From: Protula sp. h YS-2021
Taxonomy: Eukaryota > Annelida > Polychaeta > Sabellida > Serpulidae
Assembly: GCA_949752745.1 (NCBI GenBank)
Contig: OX457027.1
Location: forward strand, 77,307,214-77,371,213
Direction: 5' to 3'
Length of the DNA stretch: 64,000 bases
The notes beneath the pieces were generated by a model that searched no databases, was not told the origin of the DNA, and saw only the letters and a program-made list of their open reading frames with translations. Both the position numbers and the translations under genes were made by a program. Positions within the stretch are counted from its first letter, which is position 1. Every line of letters begins with the position of its first letter. This document shows, one piece after another, positions 22,864-33,616 of the stretch.

Positions 22864-23419
22864 GTTTTTTATTCTCTATCTACAAATAAATTCTGGCATT
22901 GCATGAAAGTGATTCTGGAAAAGCACTCGGGGAGGCTACTTCTACAAAAGCTGTATCTTCCAAATCGCGACAAATTCACCTTCTATTAATAACATTCAAT
23001 TTTTATTGTTAGCGTTTAGTCAACAACGTAATAATGTCGTCTCAGTGTGCCCTCACTGCGCCTCATCTGAGTGGCTCGGCCGCTGCACCTCACTGTGTCA
23101 GCGTGTCCTCATTGCGCTTCATTTGAATGGCTCGGTCGCTGGACTTCATTGTGTATTTTTTTTCCATGAAAGTGCAGTCCTCCACTGTGCGTGGCTCCAA
23201 GATAATGAGGTAAAAACCTAATGGTCATATTATCTAAAACCATGAATTACGACTTTTGCAGTGGAATTTAGACTGATGGACCCATGACGCTTGTTGGATT
23301 GACGTGATACAAGCGGCCTGCTGGCTTCACCCTCTGCACGATGATAAAATATTCAGTTTTTGCATGACTTGTGCAACCAAAAAACGTAATACGATATGCT
23401 GGTTGGTGTGAATCGCGTG

Positions 23420-25405
23420 TTAGGGGAGGGAAAATTCCTGATATTCGTTACTATTCAGCGCCACAAACAGCTTGTCGTCGGTCATGACAGTGCACAGAGG
23501 GTACTGTCCCAGTCCATTCAGCTGAAGGCGCGACCATTCTCCTGCAGGGCTCAGTGTCTGTAAGCGATGATTGTTGCAGTCCGCTATCAGGAGCACTCCG
23601 TCAGGATCTACACCAGAGAGGAGAGGACCCCACAGCTGGCCATTAGCAGTGCCGTGCCTGCCGTGTGTAGCCACGTGCGTCCCGGCGTGTGTGTACTGTA
23701 CGACTGTGTGGCTTACAACCAGCGCGACATAGACGTGATTCTCAGTCACCTGAATGGTGTTTGCATCGTGTCGTTTGTAGTTGTGAACACTAGTCTTGCT
23801 CCGCCTGACATAGCGTCCTCTCTGCTGTGAGTCTGTCGTGAGGATAACAATCTCGCCACGTGTGTCTTCTAACGCATAGACCGTGTCCTCCATCATGGAG
23901 ACATCACAGAAGTTGCCACGCTTTACCCGCGTGGCCGCGCTGCCGTCCTGGCGTGCCACGAACAAGCCGTTTTCAGCGGCAATAATGACGCCGTCACGAA
24001 CCTGTGCTACTGATCGACATTTACCTGTGTTGTCGAAGGTGACTGTTCTCACCGCGTCACCGGCCATTGTCCGGATGTGAATGTTATTCGTTCCGTACTC
24101 AACACACCAAAGCTGATCTTGATTTTTTGCAAATCGTGCGCAATGAAAAGGTGTCTCTGTCGTCTTAATTAACTGGGCTGGCTTTTGCGTGACACCGGTC
24201 AGACGCCGTGCTATTGTCATGGACCTCTCCCTTACGTCACCCACACTGTTATCCCATACGTCACCCACACTGTTATCCCATACGTCACCCACACTGTTAT
24301 CCCATACGTCACCCACACTGTTATCCCATACGTCACCCACACTGTTATCCCATACGTCACCCGCACTGTTATCCCTCACGTCACCAACACTGTTAACTTC
24401 ACTCTTCGCAGTCTGTATAAATGTAGCGGCCATTGGCTTGAGAACTGGCTCATACTCATCGTTTCGGTCTATGAACGAAGCCAGGCTGTTGCCCAGCCCC
24501 GAGTGAATGGCGTTGAGCAGGCTTGCCCCCCGGGTCGTCGTCAGTGTGGTGTCGCTCAGCTGCACGATGTTCTTCTCACTCTTTAGTTTCACTTCTAAGG
24601 TACTGATGTTTTCTTCTGCTTCGGCAAGTTGTTTCTTTTTTATGATGTCCAAAGCTTGCTTGAGTTGTTTGGAATCTTCGCGAACTCTTGTCAAAGTTTC
24701 TTCGGTGTATTGGTCAATCTTTGTTTCGAGCTGTTCATATTGTTTGTTCAGGTCATGTGCGTGTGCTTTCGCGTCATCCAGGGCTTTTGCAGTACCTGCT
24801 ATGAGCTGTTCCACATTGCTCTTGTGTCCCTCTACAACTGGAACAGCCTTCTTCAGGGCATCGTCGATGGTCTGCGCGGAGTGGTTTTTGTGATCCGTTC
24901 CGTTACACAAGAGGCATATAAGCTGCTGACAGTCGGGGCAGTAGAGCTTCACCAGTTCCTCGGGGTGCTGTGTGCAGTACACATGCTTGTCGACGACTGG
25001 CGGTGAATTCTCGTCCAGCACGATCCATTTGTGGCATTTTAGGGAAGAAAATCCGTCGTGGTGATCTCGACAGACTTGGCAGAAGTTTTCCTTGCAGTCA
25101 CGGCATCGCCAAGCGGGCTTCTCCGACTTGCATTTATCACACGATTGTCCTTTCGCCGCCTGGTCTAACACTTCGAGGAGCTCCTTGACAAAATACATTG
25201 GTCGGAGGCTCTCCTTAGCCGTAAACATCCTGCAGAGCGGGCAGTTGTAGCCAGTCTTGCCTCCCTCCGTGACAGACTTAAGGCCGTAGACACAGGACTC
25301 GCAGTAAAAATGTAGGCACGTCAGAGCAAGGGGGTTGTTGAATTTCCCAAAGCAGATAGGACACTTGATCATGGTTTGCAGCTTCTCGGTAGTTGCGCTG
25401 GCCAT
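23420..25405 (-). CDS. TRIM-family E3 ubiquitin ligase (RING, two B-boxes, coiled coil, NHL-like), copy A
   Basis: 661-residue single-exon coding sequence, uninterrupted. The RING is C3HC4 (C15, C18, C30, H32, C35, C38, C55, C58). The first B-box starts at C89. The second has C144, H147, C156, C159, C164, C167, H172, H175. A coiled coil spans about 180-300 and an eight-residue repeat (DVWDNSVG) about 340-391. A beta-propeller-like tail from about 400 contains SGVDPDGVLLIADCNNHRL, an NHL signature. RING/B-box proteins of this type are E3 ligases; the molluscan expansions are often linked to immunity (inference). I chose MASATTEKL as start because TTTTTTGCAG, a splice acceptor, ends 3 bp before the ATG; the 27 upstream Ile-rich codons come from an AAT microsatellite. 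Nested antisense in GPATCH1. Confidence 0.92.
   Translation of the reverse strand: MASATTEKLQTMIKCPICFGKFNNPLALTCLHFYCESCVYGLKSVTEGGKTGYNCPLCRMFTAKESLRPMYFVKELLEVLDQAAKGQSCDKCKSEKPAWRCRDCKENFCQVCRDHHDGFSSLKCHKWIVLDENSPPVVDKHVYCTQHPEELVKLYCPDCQQLICLLCNGTDHKNHSAQTIDDALKKAVPVVEGHKSNVEQLIAGTAKALDDAKAHAHDLNKQYEQLETKIDQYTEETLTRVREDSKQLKQALDIIKKKQLAEAEENISTLEVKLKSEKNIVQLSDTTLTTTRGASLLNAIHSGLGNSLASFIDRNDEYEPVLKPMAATFIQTAKSEVNSVGDVRDNSAGDVWDNSVGDVWDNSVGDVWDNSVGDVWDNSVGDVWDNSVGDVRERSMTIARRLTGVTQKPAQLIKTTETPFHCARFAKNQDQLWCVEYGTNNIHIRTMAGDAVRTVTFDNTGKCRSVAQVRDGVIIAAENGLFVARQDGSAATRVKRGNFCDVSMMEDTVYALEDTRGEIVILTTDSQQRGRYVRRSKTSVHNYKRHDANTIQVTENHVYVALVVSHTVVQYTHAGTHVATHGRHGTANGQLWGPLLSGVDPDGVLLIADCNNHRLQTLSPAGEWSRLQLNGLGQYPLCTVMTDDKLFVALNSNEYQEFSLP
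24228..24390 (-). repeat. 24-bp coding minisatellite in TRIM copy A
   Basis: About six in-frame copies of a 24-bp unit (GTTATCCCATACGTCACCCA on the + strand plus four bases), encoding GDVWDNSV. TRIM copy B has a single GDVRERS at the same point. Located between coiled coil and propeller, so it changes linker length without breaking the frame. Confidence 0.95.
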
Positions 25406-25422
25406 CTTCTGCAAAAAAATAA

Positions 25423-25453
<31 letters not shown>

Positions 25454-25456
25454 AAT
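25406..25456. repeat. TRIM A 5' acceptor and (AAT)n microsatellite
   Basis: Antisense to the + strand this reads (ATT)n then TTTTTTTGCAG, giving an acceptor 3 bp before the TRIM start codon. Suggests a non-coding upstream exon that I cannot place. Unit B has the same arrangement with a longer AAT/AAAT tract. Confidence 0.6.
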
Positions 25457-25541
25457 GAAGGCTCGAGTAACAGGGTACAATGACATATTATCATATCTGC
25501 CAGCTTATCTGACTTGGAGTCGTGTATATATATCTATATAA

Positions 25542-28282
25542 ATATGTTACAGCGAATCTGTAAAACCAGCGAATCTGTAGATTCGCTGAAAATTTTAGCA
25601 AATCTGTTGATTCGCTGACTCACTTAGCGAATCTGTAGATTCTATAGAATTTACAGATTCGCTGGTTTTTCACCTAAAAAATTATACAGATTCGCTGAAA
25701 TTGCCTGATCGGCCATCTTCACCGACATGATCACTTATTTTCGATAATATTTGAAATTTAAGTGCTTTTGAGTGATTACGTTACTCCAGATGTATTTTAC
25801 ACACCTTTTCCTTGGTTTGTGTGATGGGAATACATTAAAATCAGGCTTCATTCTCTGTTTCCATTGCTATTAACTCATTTCATGTAGCTAAAATACAGCA
25901 ATTACATGCTTTCACACCGGAATAAAGTTCCTATTCGTTGAAATCCTTGTCCTATCAGTTTCTGTTAAATTAAACTATGAGTATGCGGAGCATCGGAAAT
26001 TAAGACTGATTGGATAAGCGCACCGTAATTCAATTGCAATTTATATCACCCAGAGGTGAAGAGATTTTTGTGTTGCACTTACGGAAAAATAATTGCAATA
26101 TGACTACTGGCAATCTGAACGATACTCAGAAGGGGAGTAATGATTGCAATTTATTTAGAAACAATAGTACACTGTATTAAGATTTGCTGTGATCACTTTT
26201 ATGAAAGACGATAACTCAAAGAGAGAAACTTAATTTAAGCCTTCGTGAATATTGATAGCAAATATTTTCGATCGCTGTCCAATATTGTTTTACATTTGAA
26301 ACTAGAAATTCGCATTTCAACAATGCATTTTAAAGTTAGTTAAATAAAGTATGTGTAATTTTAAATGTTCCGATTGCAATATATCACATTCCCCAAAAAA
26401 CAAGAAAAAGGTGTGTAAAACACCTCTGGAGTAAAGAAGTCACATAATTGCAATTAAATTTCAAATATCACCCAACACAAGTAATCCTGTCTGTAGATTC
26501 GCTGAAAATTTTCAGCGAATCTACAGATTCGCTAAGTGAGTCAGCGAATCTACAGAATTATATATATATATATTTTCAGCGGCTTTGTAAAGTCGCTGGT
26601 TCACTTATCGGCTTTGCAATTTGTTTTTTTGCTATTTGTAATTTATCATTAAAATGTGAATTTAATTTTCATTTACAAAACCTCGAATTTTTCTATTTTT
26701 TACTCTACATTGCGTGCAACTTTGCGCACCATATTTGATTTGTTTGATTTATTTGATTTTCTGGTAACTTTTATTTCTTTGATTTTTTCTCGATTTAGCA
26801 GAGTTCGTGCCTTTTTATAGAACATCGCTCTTAGTTATTTGTAAATTCTCATAACTTGGAAATGGTTGGGTAAGCAAAAATGCAATTATCATTACCCGGA
26901 GTTGAAAAGATATGGATCTAAGACAATACCTTCACACAATACCCAACGGATGATACCCCAAACAATACCCTCCCCAGACCATTACCCCCCCCCCTCTAGG
27001 AACATACCCCCCCCTCCAGTGCCAATACCTCCCCCCCCAACCATTATTTTTTCCAATTTTCATTTTAAAGATTTTCATTAACGAACAATAAACTAACACA
27101 GTTCTGTGATCTGTGGTTAAAAGCTAAGCCATTTCGCCATGATCCAGTTGAAAGGGGTATAATTGCAGTTCCACAACGCTTACAACTCATCTCATGTGAT
27201 CCATTGGTAAAAGCTGTTGTACATAAAGAATATCCTCTATGATCTAGTTAAAAGGTGTATAAATGCAATTTAATGCATGCGTTCCATAATTGCAATTATC
27301 AACTCACGAATTAGGAACATTGCTGGCGACTTCTCCAACCGCAACATACTGGACTACATACTGGAATAGCGCAAAATATTTATTAGTTTTAAAAGATGTG
27401 GACTATAAACTTGCAGGTTTGACTGTGAATAAGACGTAGATATATCGATGTAAAGATTAAACACAGCTTTGGAGAGAAATAAAACATATCGCTGTAGTTT
27501 TTCTTTTCAGTTTGTTGTAACTTTGAAAATTGGAAATATTCTGGTTGGAGGTGGGGGGGGGGGGGGTTTGGCACGGGGGGGGTGTATGGTCTGGGTGGTA
27601 TTGTACCGGGGTTATGGGTCGGAACCTAAAAGATATATTTACTCTGTTCGGAGTGGGAGATTCTTGACAAACCATAGCTAGTGAAATTTTGGTTTCCTTA
27701 ACAGAACAATAAGATCAAAAGAACAGATCCATTCTCTGTGATGAGTTTCTTTGCAGACTTACTGGAACAACAAAATTGCAACTACTTATTTCATGTCAGG
27801 CAATTCAGTTTGCTTAAAACATAATTGCAATCTGTATTATGGTAAAATTGCAATTATGATTTCGCTGACATCCTGTGATTGTGAAAGAAAGATATCCCTG
27901 GCTTTAATTGACTTTTAATTATATGCACTGTCTCTTAGAAGAATGAATAATTTAATGCAATTACAAACAGGTTCTAATCTTGACGAAATAACCATAAAAT
28001 GGTGTGTGAATGGCATGTATTAATGTGTGTCATATATTAAAAGAATAATAATTTCTCTCATACTTTCATTTATTATTAATCTTGACAAAACGACTAAAAA
28101 TGGTGTGTAAATAGCCTATTTCATAGACATATTCTTCTGTATCATTTCAGCGGAATTGTCAAATTTTCTAGCTCTAAAACCAGCGGCTTTGTAAAGCCGC
28201 TGAAAATTCCAGCGGTTTTCCAAGGCCGCTAAGTGAACCAATGACTTTGCAAAGCCGCTGAAACAGATCCGCTGTAACATAT
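25542..28282. mobile_element. Composite foldback element FB-1
   Basis: Perfect 13-bp terminal inverted repeats, ATATGTTACAGCG and CGCTGTAACATAT. The arms are chains of near-palindromic 20-mers: AGCGAATCTGTAGATTCGCT on the left, AGCGGCTTTGTAAAGCCGCT on the right. A junction of both word types near 26,575 suggests one element inside or fused to another. The interior has ATTGCAAT words and GGTGTGTAAAA motifs but no protein. Unit B (about 52,905-52,920) joins the flanking sequences directly, so this is an insertion specific to A. Confidence 0.85.
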
Positions 28283-28539
28283 ATATCTATCTATGTTTGA
28301 GCTTAGTTATCCTTGATTGCAAATTAGAATTGGCAGTGCACATGATTATCGTGTCATTCTCATTAACAATACTTTAGATAGTTTTTTGAGAAGGCCCCTT
28401 ATCTTATCACATCAGTATGGGCATCCTTCGTCTATATGTACGTATCTACGTGTGTACGTGTGTAAATTTTTACTTAAAATGCTTCTTCTGCTTTCAGTTT
28501 TGATCGGACTGCTTTAAATTTTATACGAATGTTCTGTAG

Positions 28540-29300
28540 CTAGGCTTGTCTTGAGAAATTACTTTTTTTGGGCGATCCGCCAAAAATTGGGGGATTTAAA
28601 ATTGTTTGGCTGCCAGTTTTAAAATGCTTCTTCTCCCAAGATTTGATCAGAGTTTCTTTAAATTTTGCACAAATGTTTACTAAGAAGGCCTCGCTTGAAA
28701 AAGTATTTTTTGTTGGCGATCCACAGAAAATTGATCAAATGGGTTAATTTCTGAATTTATTGGTTGCAAATTTTCAAAATGCTTCTTTTAAAATTTTGAT
28801 TGTTTCCGTTCCATTTTGTACGATTGCTCTTTAGATGGTCCTCTCTCGAAAAATTACTGTTTTTGGTGATCTGCATTCCAAATCTTCTGGTTGCAAATTT
28901 TCAAAACACTTCTTCTTCTTCTATTTGGATCGGATTACCTTGAGTTTTTGCATAAATGTTCGCCAGGCTGTCCTGTCTTGAAAGTTCATTCTTTTGGCGA
29001 TTCTAATGAAAATTGGGTAAATGGGGGCATGTAAAAAAATTTTTACTAACTTATTTTCAAAATGCTTCTACTCCCACATTTTTGATTGCATTGCTTTCAA
29101 ATTTTGCGCAAATATTCGCCAGTCGCTTCTCTCTTGAAAATTGTGTGTGTTTATTTTTTTGTGGCGATCCACCAAAAATTTGCTAAATGGTTGTTGGTAG
29201 CCAGTTTTTTAAATGTTTGTTCTCCCACAATTTTTATCGGTTTTCTTCCTAATTTTGAAAGACTGTTCCCCAGATGGTTCTGTCTTGATTAATTGCTGTT
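28540..29300. repeat. Satellite S1 block, internal
   Basis: Five or so diverged S1 units (GGCGATCC, AAAATGCTTCTTCT, TACGAATGTTCT) inside the GPATCH1 A intron after the TRIM gene. Preceded by GGGCATCCTTCGTCTATATG, like the heads of units A-C. Confidence 0.75.
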
Positions 29301-29888
29301 GTTGTCTATCCGTCAAAATCAGGAGTTTGCGGGACGCGGATTTGCGCGTAAATGTCGCAAAAAATTGGCCCGGGAAACAAAAGAATTTGGGCTTGCGTCC
29401 CAGGGGACGCATAAAAATCTGTCTTCACACGTGCATTATTACTAAAAAATACTGACTTTTGAAGCTTTTGCTATTTTTACCAAATTTCTTGGGGCCCGGC
29501 CGAAAATCCCTGGGCCCGGATAGATATAGGATATATCTTAGAAAAGTAACGATATTCCTATAAATATAATTGAAGGGGTCCATGCATAAACCTGATAACT
29601 GCAGTTATCAGCAGTGGAGAAAAACGCTTTTAAAGTTTGAAATTTTAATAGCAAACATAGGTTTTTCCCATCGCCTTTTCCTAAAAAAATGCCCACTTCT
29701 AATCGGTTTTGAGGTGTAAGACTTACATATATGATAGAACAGAGGCCAAGAAATACCGTGGTGGTAATAGTGCATTTTCCTGATAAGTGGAGTTATCAAG
29801 TTTATGCATGGACCCCTTCAATTTATTTCTCTCAACTATTCGTACACATACCGGTAATATAAAGTCTTCAATTTGTCTTTTTATTGTT

Positions 29889-31784
29889 ATATGTCTCCCC
29901 CTAAGGGAGACATATATATAGCATTTGGTGCGTCCGTACGTACGTCCGTCCGTCTTGCCGTCCGTCTGTCCGCAGTGAGTTCTTATGAAATTAATGAGTC
30001 GATTTTTCACAAAACATACGTACATATTGGGGTTCATGTCTAGATTATGCCCATGTTATTTTTTTTCGTTTCCTCTCAAATTCTATTTTTGGCAAATTTT
30101 TTAACAAAGGAGGAGTTTTCGTGCGTTTTTTTTCACTTTGGCAGGCTATATCTCCAAAACAGTTTGTTGGATTAGGCTGAAACGTGGCAAGAACAACACA
30201 CATATAGTGCAAATGTTTACTGCGAAGTTTTTCTTCATTTCCGCTGAAAATGTATTTTTGGCGAATTTTTAAATTTTTTGGTCATATTGTTGCGATATCT
30301 CCGAAACGGTTTGTTGGATTAGGTTGAAACTTGGCAAGAAGAGCTCACAAAACGTGTAAAGGTTTACTGCGAAGTTTTTCTTCATTTCCCTTGAAAATGT
30401 ATATTTGGCGATTTTTTTAATTTTTGAATTTGAACTTTTTTGGCCATATTGTTGCGATATCTCCGAAACGGTTTGTTGGATTAGGTTGAAACTTGGCAAG
30501 AAGAGCTCACAAAACGTGTAAAGGTTTACTGCGAAGTTTTTCTTCATTTCCCTTGAAAATGTATATTTGGCGATTTTTTTAATTTTTGAATTTGAACTTT
30601 TTTGGCCATATTGTTGCGATATCTCCGAAACGGTTTGTTGGATTAGGTTGAAACTTGGCAAGAAGAGCTCACAAAACGTGTAAATGTTTACTGCGAAGTT
30701 TTTCTTCATTTCCCTTGAAAATGTATATTTGGCGTTTTTTTTTATTTTTGAATTTGAACTTTTTTGGCCATATTGTTGGGATATCTCCGAAACGGTTTGT
30801 TGGATTAGGCTGAAACTTGGCAAGAAGAGCTCACAAAACGTGTAAAGGTTTACTGCGAAGTTTTTCTTCATTTCCCTTGAAAATGTATATTTGGCGATTT
30901 TTTTAATTTTTGAATTTGAACTTTTTTGGCCATATTGTTGCGATATCTCCGAAACGGTTTGTTGGATTAGGTTGAAACTTGGCAAGAAGAGCTCACAAAA
31001 CGTGTAAATGTTTACTGCGAAGTTTTTCTTCATTTCCCTTGAAAATGTATATTTGGCGATTTTTTTTATTTTTGAATTTGAACTTTTTTGGCCATATTGT
31101 TGCGATATCTCCGAAACGGTTTGTTGGATTAGGCTTAAGCTTGGCAAGAAGAACTCACAAAACGTGTAAATGTTTACTGCGAAGTTTTTCTCTTTATTTC
31201 CGTGGAAAATGTATTTTTGGCGAATTTTTTAATTTGAACTTTTTTGGCCATATTGTTGCGATATCTCCGAAACGGTTTGTTGGATTAGGCTTAAGCTTGG
31301 CAAGAAGAACTCACAAAACGTGTAAATGTTTACTGCGAAGTTTTTCTCTCTATTTCCGTGGAAAATGTATTTTTGGCGAATTTTTGAATTTGAACTTTTT
31401 TGGCCATATTGTTGCGATATCTCCAAAACGGTTTGTTGGATTAGGCTTAAACTTGGCAAGAAGAACTCACAAAACGTGTAAATGTTTACTGCGAAGTTTT
31501 TCTTCATTTCCGTGGAAAATGTCTTTTTGGCGAATTTTTTAATTTTTGAATGATAATTTTTTTGGCCATATTGTTGGGATATCTCCGAAACAGTTTGTTG
31601 GATTAGGCTGAAACATGGCAAGAAGAACCCATATGTGGTGGAAATGTTTACTGCGAAGTTTTTCTTCATTGTCTGTAAAAATGTATTTTTGTTGATTTTT
31701 TCAATTTTTGAGGCTCGCCAGTGTTGTACTTTTAAGTAAGGCATTTTTTTTCCACGTGACTGATTGGGGGCGCGGGAGACATAT
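29889..31784. mobile_element. Hairpin-headed inverted-repeat element HH-3 with tandem core
   Basis: Perfect 11-bp inverted ends ATATGTCTCCC and GGGAGACATAT. The left end folds on itself (TGTCTCCCCCTAAGGGAGACA) and is followed by TATATAG and a CGTCCGTACG..GTCCGTCTGTCCG tract. The rest is a tandem array of about 160-bp units (TGCGATATCTCCGAAACGG, GAAACTTGGCAAGAAGA, GGTTTACTGCGAAG). Unit lengths near 162 bp keep reading frames open on both strands, giving ORFs of 292 and 187 codons that are not genes. Confidence 0.8.
30130..31720. repeat. About 160-bp tandem array (roughly ten units)
   Basis: Core of HH-3. Central units are almost identical with a spacing of 161-164 bp, and outer units are shorter and more diverged. 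That is the pattern expected from array growth by unequal exchange. Confidence 0.9.
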
Positions 31785-32052
31785 CCGTATTTGTTTTAAC
31801 AAAAAAACACTGGCCAGTCTAGTTTTTATTATATTTTGATTCCGAGTTCTTTCCACATTTCCTCTTCTGTGAAAATCGTCTATATTGACGATTAACAAAG
31901 GCCTTTCCGAAAAAAATCGTGGGGCCTCCCTGCCTGGCCCCAATTCTCAAAAATCATGGGGCCCGGCCAGAAATTATTGGGCCTCGGGGCCTCAGGGCCC
32001 CGGCTAATTTCGAGCCTCGCTATTGCAAACATGCTCATTAACGATTGTGACA

Positions 32053-32110
32053 TTTTCTTTCTTTCTTTCTTTCTTTCTTTTTTCTTTCTTTCTTTTTTTC
32101 TTTCTTTCGT

Positions 32111-32162
<52 letters not shown>

Positions 32163-32222
32163 TCAGCCTTTCTTTCTTTCTTTCTTTCAGCCTTTCTTTC
32201 AGCCTTTCTTTCTTTCGTTCGT

Positions 32223-32254
<32 letters not shown>

Positions 32255-32275
32255 TCAGCCTTTCTTTCTTTCAGC

Positions 32276-32314
<39 letters not shown>

Positions 32315-32370
32315 TCAGCCTTTCTTTCTTTCTTTCAGCCTTTCTTTTATTCTTTTTTTCTTTCTGGTGA
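32053..32370. repeat. (CTTT)n microsatellite with CAGC interruptions
   Basis: About 315 bp of CTTT repeats broken by TTTCAGCC. ORFs here are poly-Phe/Leu/Ser artefacts. Confidence 0.97.
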
Positions 32371-33471
32371 AGGAACAATTTTTTTCGTTAAAAATGTTAA
32401 GACTAAATTTTAAGGACTTCACAGTTAGTATTACAATAATTAGTGAAGGAGAATCACTTTCATTTTGAATTATCTGTTAACTTTGGTTAAAGCTTATGGT
32501 TGATTCGTTTATTAGAAAATTACATGCACATACCTGACAATAATAGAAATTCTCCTGGTGAAATCCTTCCAATGATCTGGCTGTATCAAGCAATATCAGG
32601 CTATATCAGTAGTGTTAATGTGAATATGTTGCTGCTTATCTCGATCCATATACCAGAGTACAAACCTTAAGTAGTGTTGTAAAACTGTTTGTGGTAAGAT
32701 TAAGACTGATAAAACTTCAGTCGACGTGTGACAATTTGTGCAGTTATTTAAAAAAACATATTACAAAGTGAGCAGTCTGGCTATTAGACGATTTACACAG
32801 CAAAATGTACTTCTAAGTCTTAGCTATTGAGGGCTTGGCATTCAAATAAGTTTTCGCCATGTGTTCCATCCAAACCTTTTGTGCTCACACCGTGTTTCTG
32901 GCATTGTGTATGTGGTGTTTGTGGGCTCGTTAATATATCAAATAAGGAAGTACTATGCTAATTATCTAGAATTTCGAATCATTTTCATATAGTTATCTAC
33001 AGTGTTTGGCTGCAAATCAGCAATTAAGACCCCCCCCCCCATGCCCCCTAAAAATTGGGTTGTGATTGGGATGGCTTGAGTTGGGTTGGCTTGGACTTTC
33101 TGCTACCTTTGTCGTATATGTGTAATGTTGAATGTGCTGCTGGGCGTAGAGAGGGATTCGAATTCAGTTTTATCTGGATAATTCAAAGGAATTGATTGGA
33201 ATTTTTCTTGCCTCTCTGCCCAGTCCTGATACCTTTTAGATTTTTGGTACATTCATGGCGTATGGAATGTTGAAGGACTGGCAAAGATGCATCTTTCAGT
33301 TGGCACCTTATACAACGTTGTAAGGAGCTTATGCGTATGGAGTATGGGAAGTGGGGGGGGGGGGGCGAGGGGGGAGGGGGGATGGGCTGGGGGGTTACTG
33401 CCAAAGAGGTGGTGTATCTTATATGGGTTGCGACAAGAAATTTTTCTACTTGCGTTGGTCTTGTAGGACAG
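32371..33471. other. Gene-free intron, A side
   Basis: Collinear with 56.39-58.04 kb of unit B (TATGGTTGATTCGTT, CCTTCCAATGATCTG and GGGCTTGG landmarks). Contains C-runs and a G-run at 33,350-33,375. No coding signal before e14. Confidence 0.6.
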
Positions 33472-33616
33472 GCAGGGACGATTCGCGTATCGAGTTTGCA
33501 GGACAGGCTTTCGCCACCGCTGAAAGGAGAACACGTCAGCAGTGTTACCCAAGCGGCGGCGAGGCAGGTCACTCAGGACTCCTACGGCCCAGCTTTGCCG
33601 CCCAGCTTTCATCCAG
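33472..33616 (+). CDS. GPATCH1: GPATCH1 A exon e14
   Basis: Acceptor TTGTAGGACAG, donor GTTATA. Reads RVSSLQDRLSPPLKGE then VTQDSYGPALPPSFHPG; the YGPxLPP motif corresponds to EEFGPRLPP in vertebrate GPATCH1. Phase 0 in, phase 1 out. It fits e13 of unit B and e15. Confidence 0.8.

Larger units (their letters stand above)
8695..23705. repeat. Three near-identical 5-kb tandem units (e8-e12 plus TRIM tail)
   Basis: Units at 8,695-13,705, 13,706-18,706 and 18,707-about 23,705 differ mainly in homopolymer lengths. Each begins TAACAGTCGGCAATG in GPATCH1 intron 7. Units 1 and 2 end inside the antisense TRIM coding sequence at GTACGACT, with a few filler bases (TTGA). Unit 3 continues into the complete TRIM gene. 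Units 1 and 2 share a 1-bp frame change in the TRIM tail that unit 3 lacks, so the array grew in steps. Unit B has one partial copy only. Confidence 0.95.

Noticed and set aside
24185..24893. Plus-strand ORFs of 105-133 codons opposite the TRIM gene
   Set aside because: Shadows of the antisense coding sequence and its 24-bp repeat.
30269..31147. 292-codon - strand ORF as a repeat-protein gene
   Set aside because: Arises because the 162-bp tandem unit is a multiple of three. The opposite strand is open too, and there is no start or splice evidence.
31956..32468. 170-codon Phe/Leu/Ser ORF
   Set aside because: Translation of a CTTT microsatellite.
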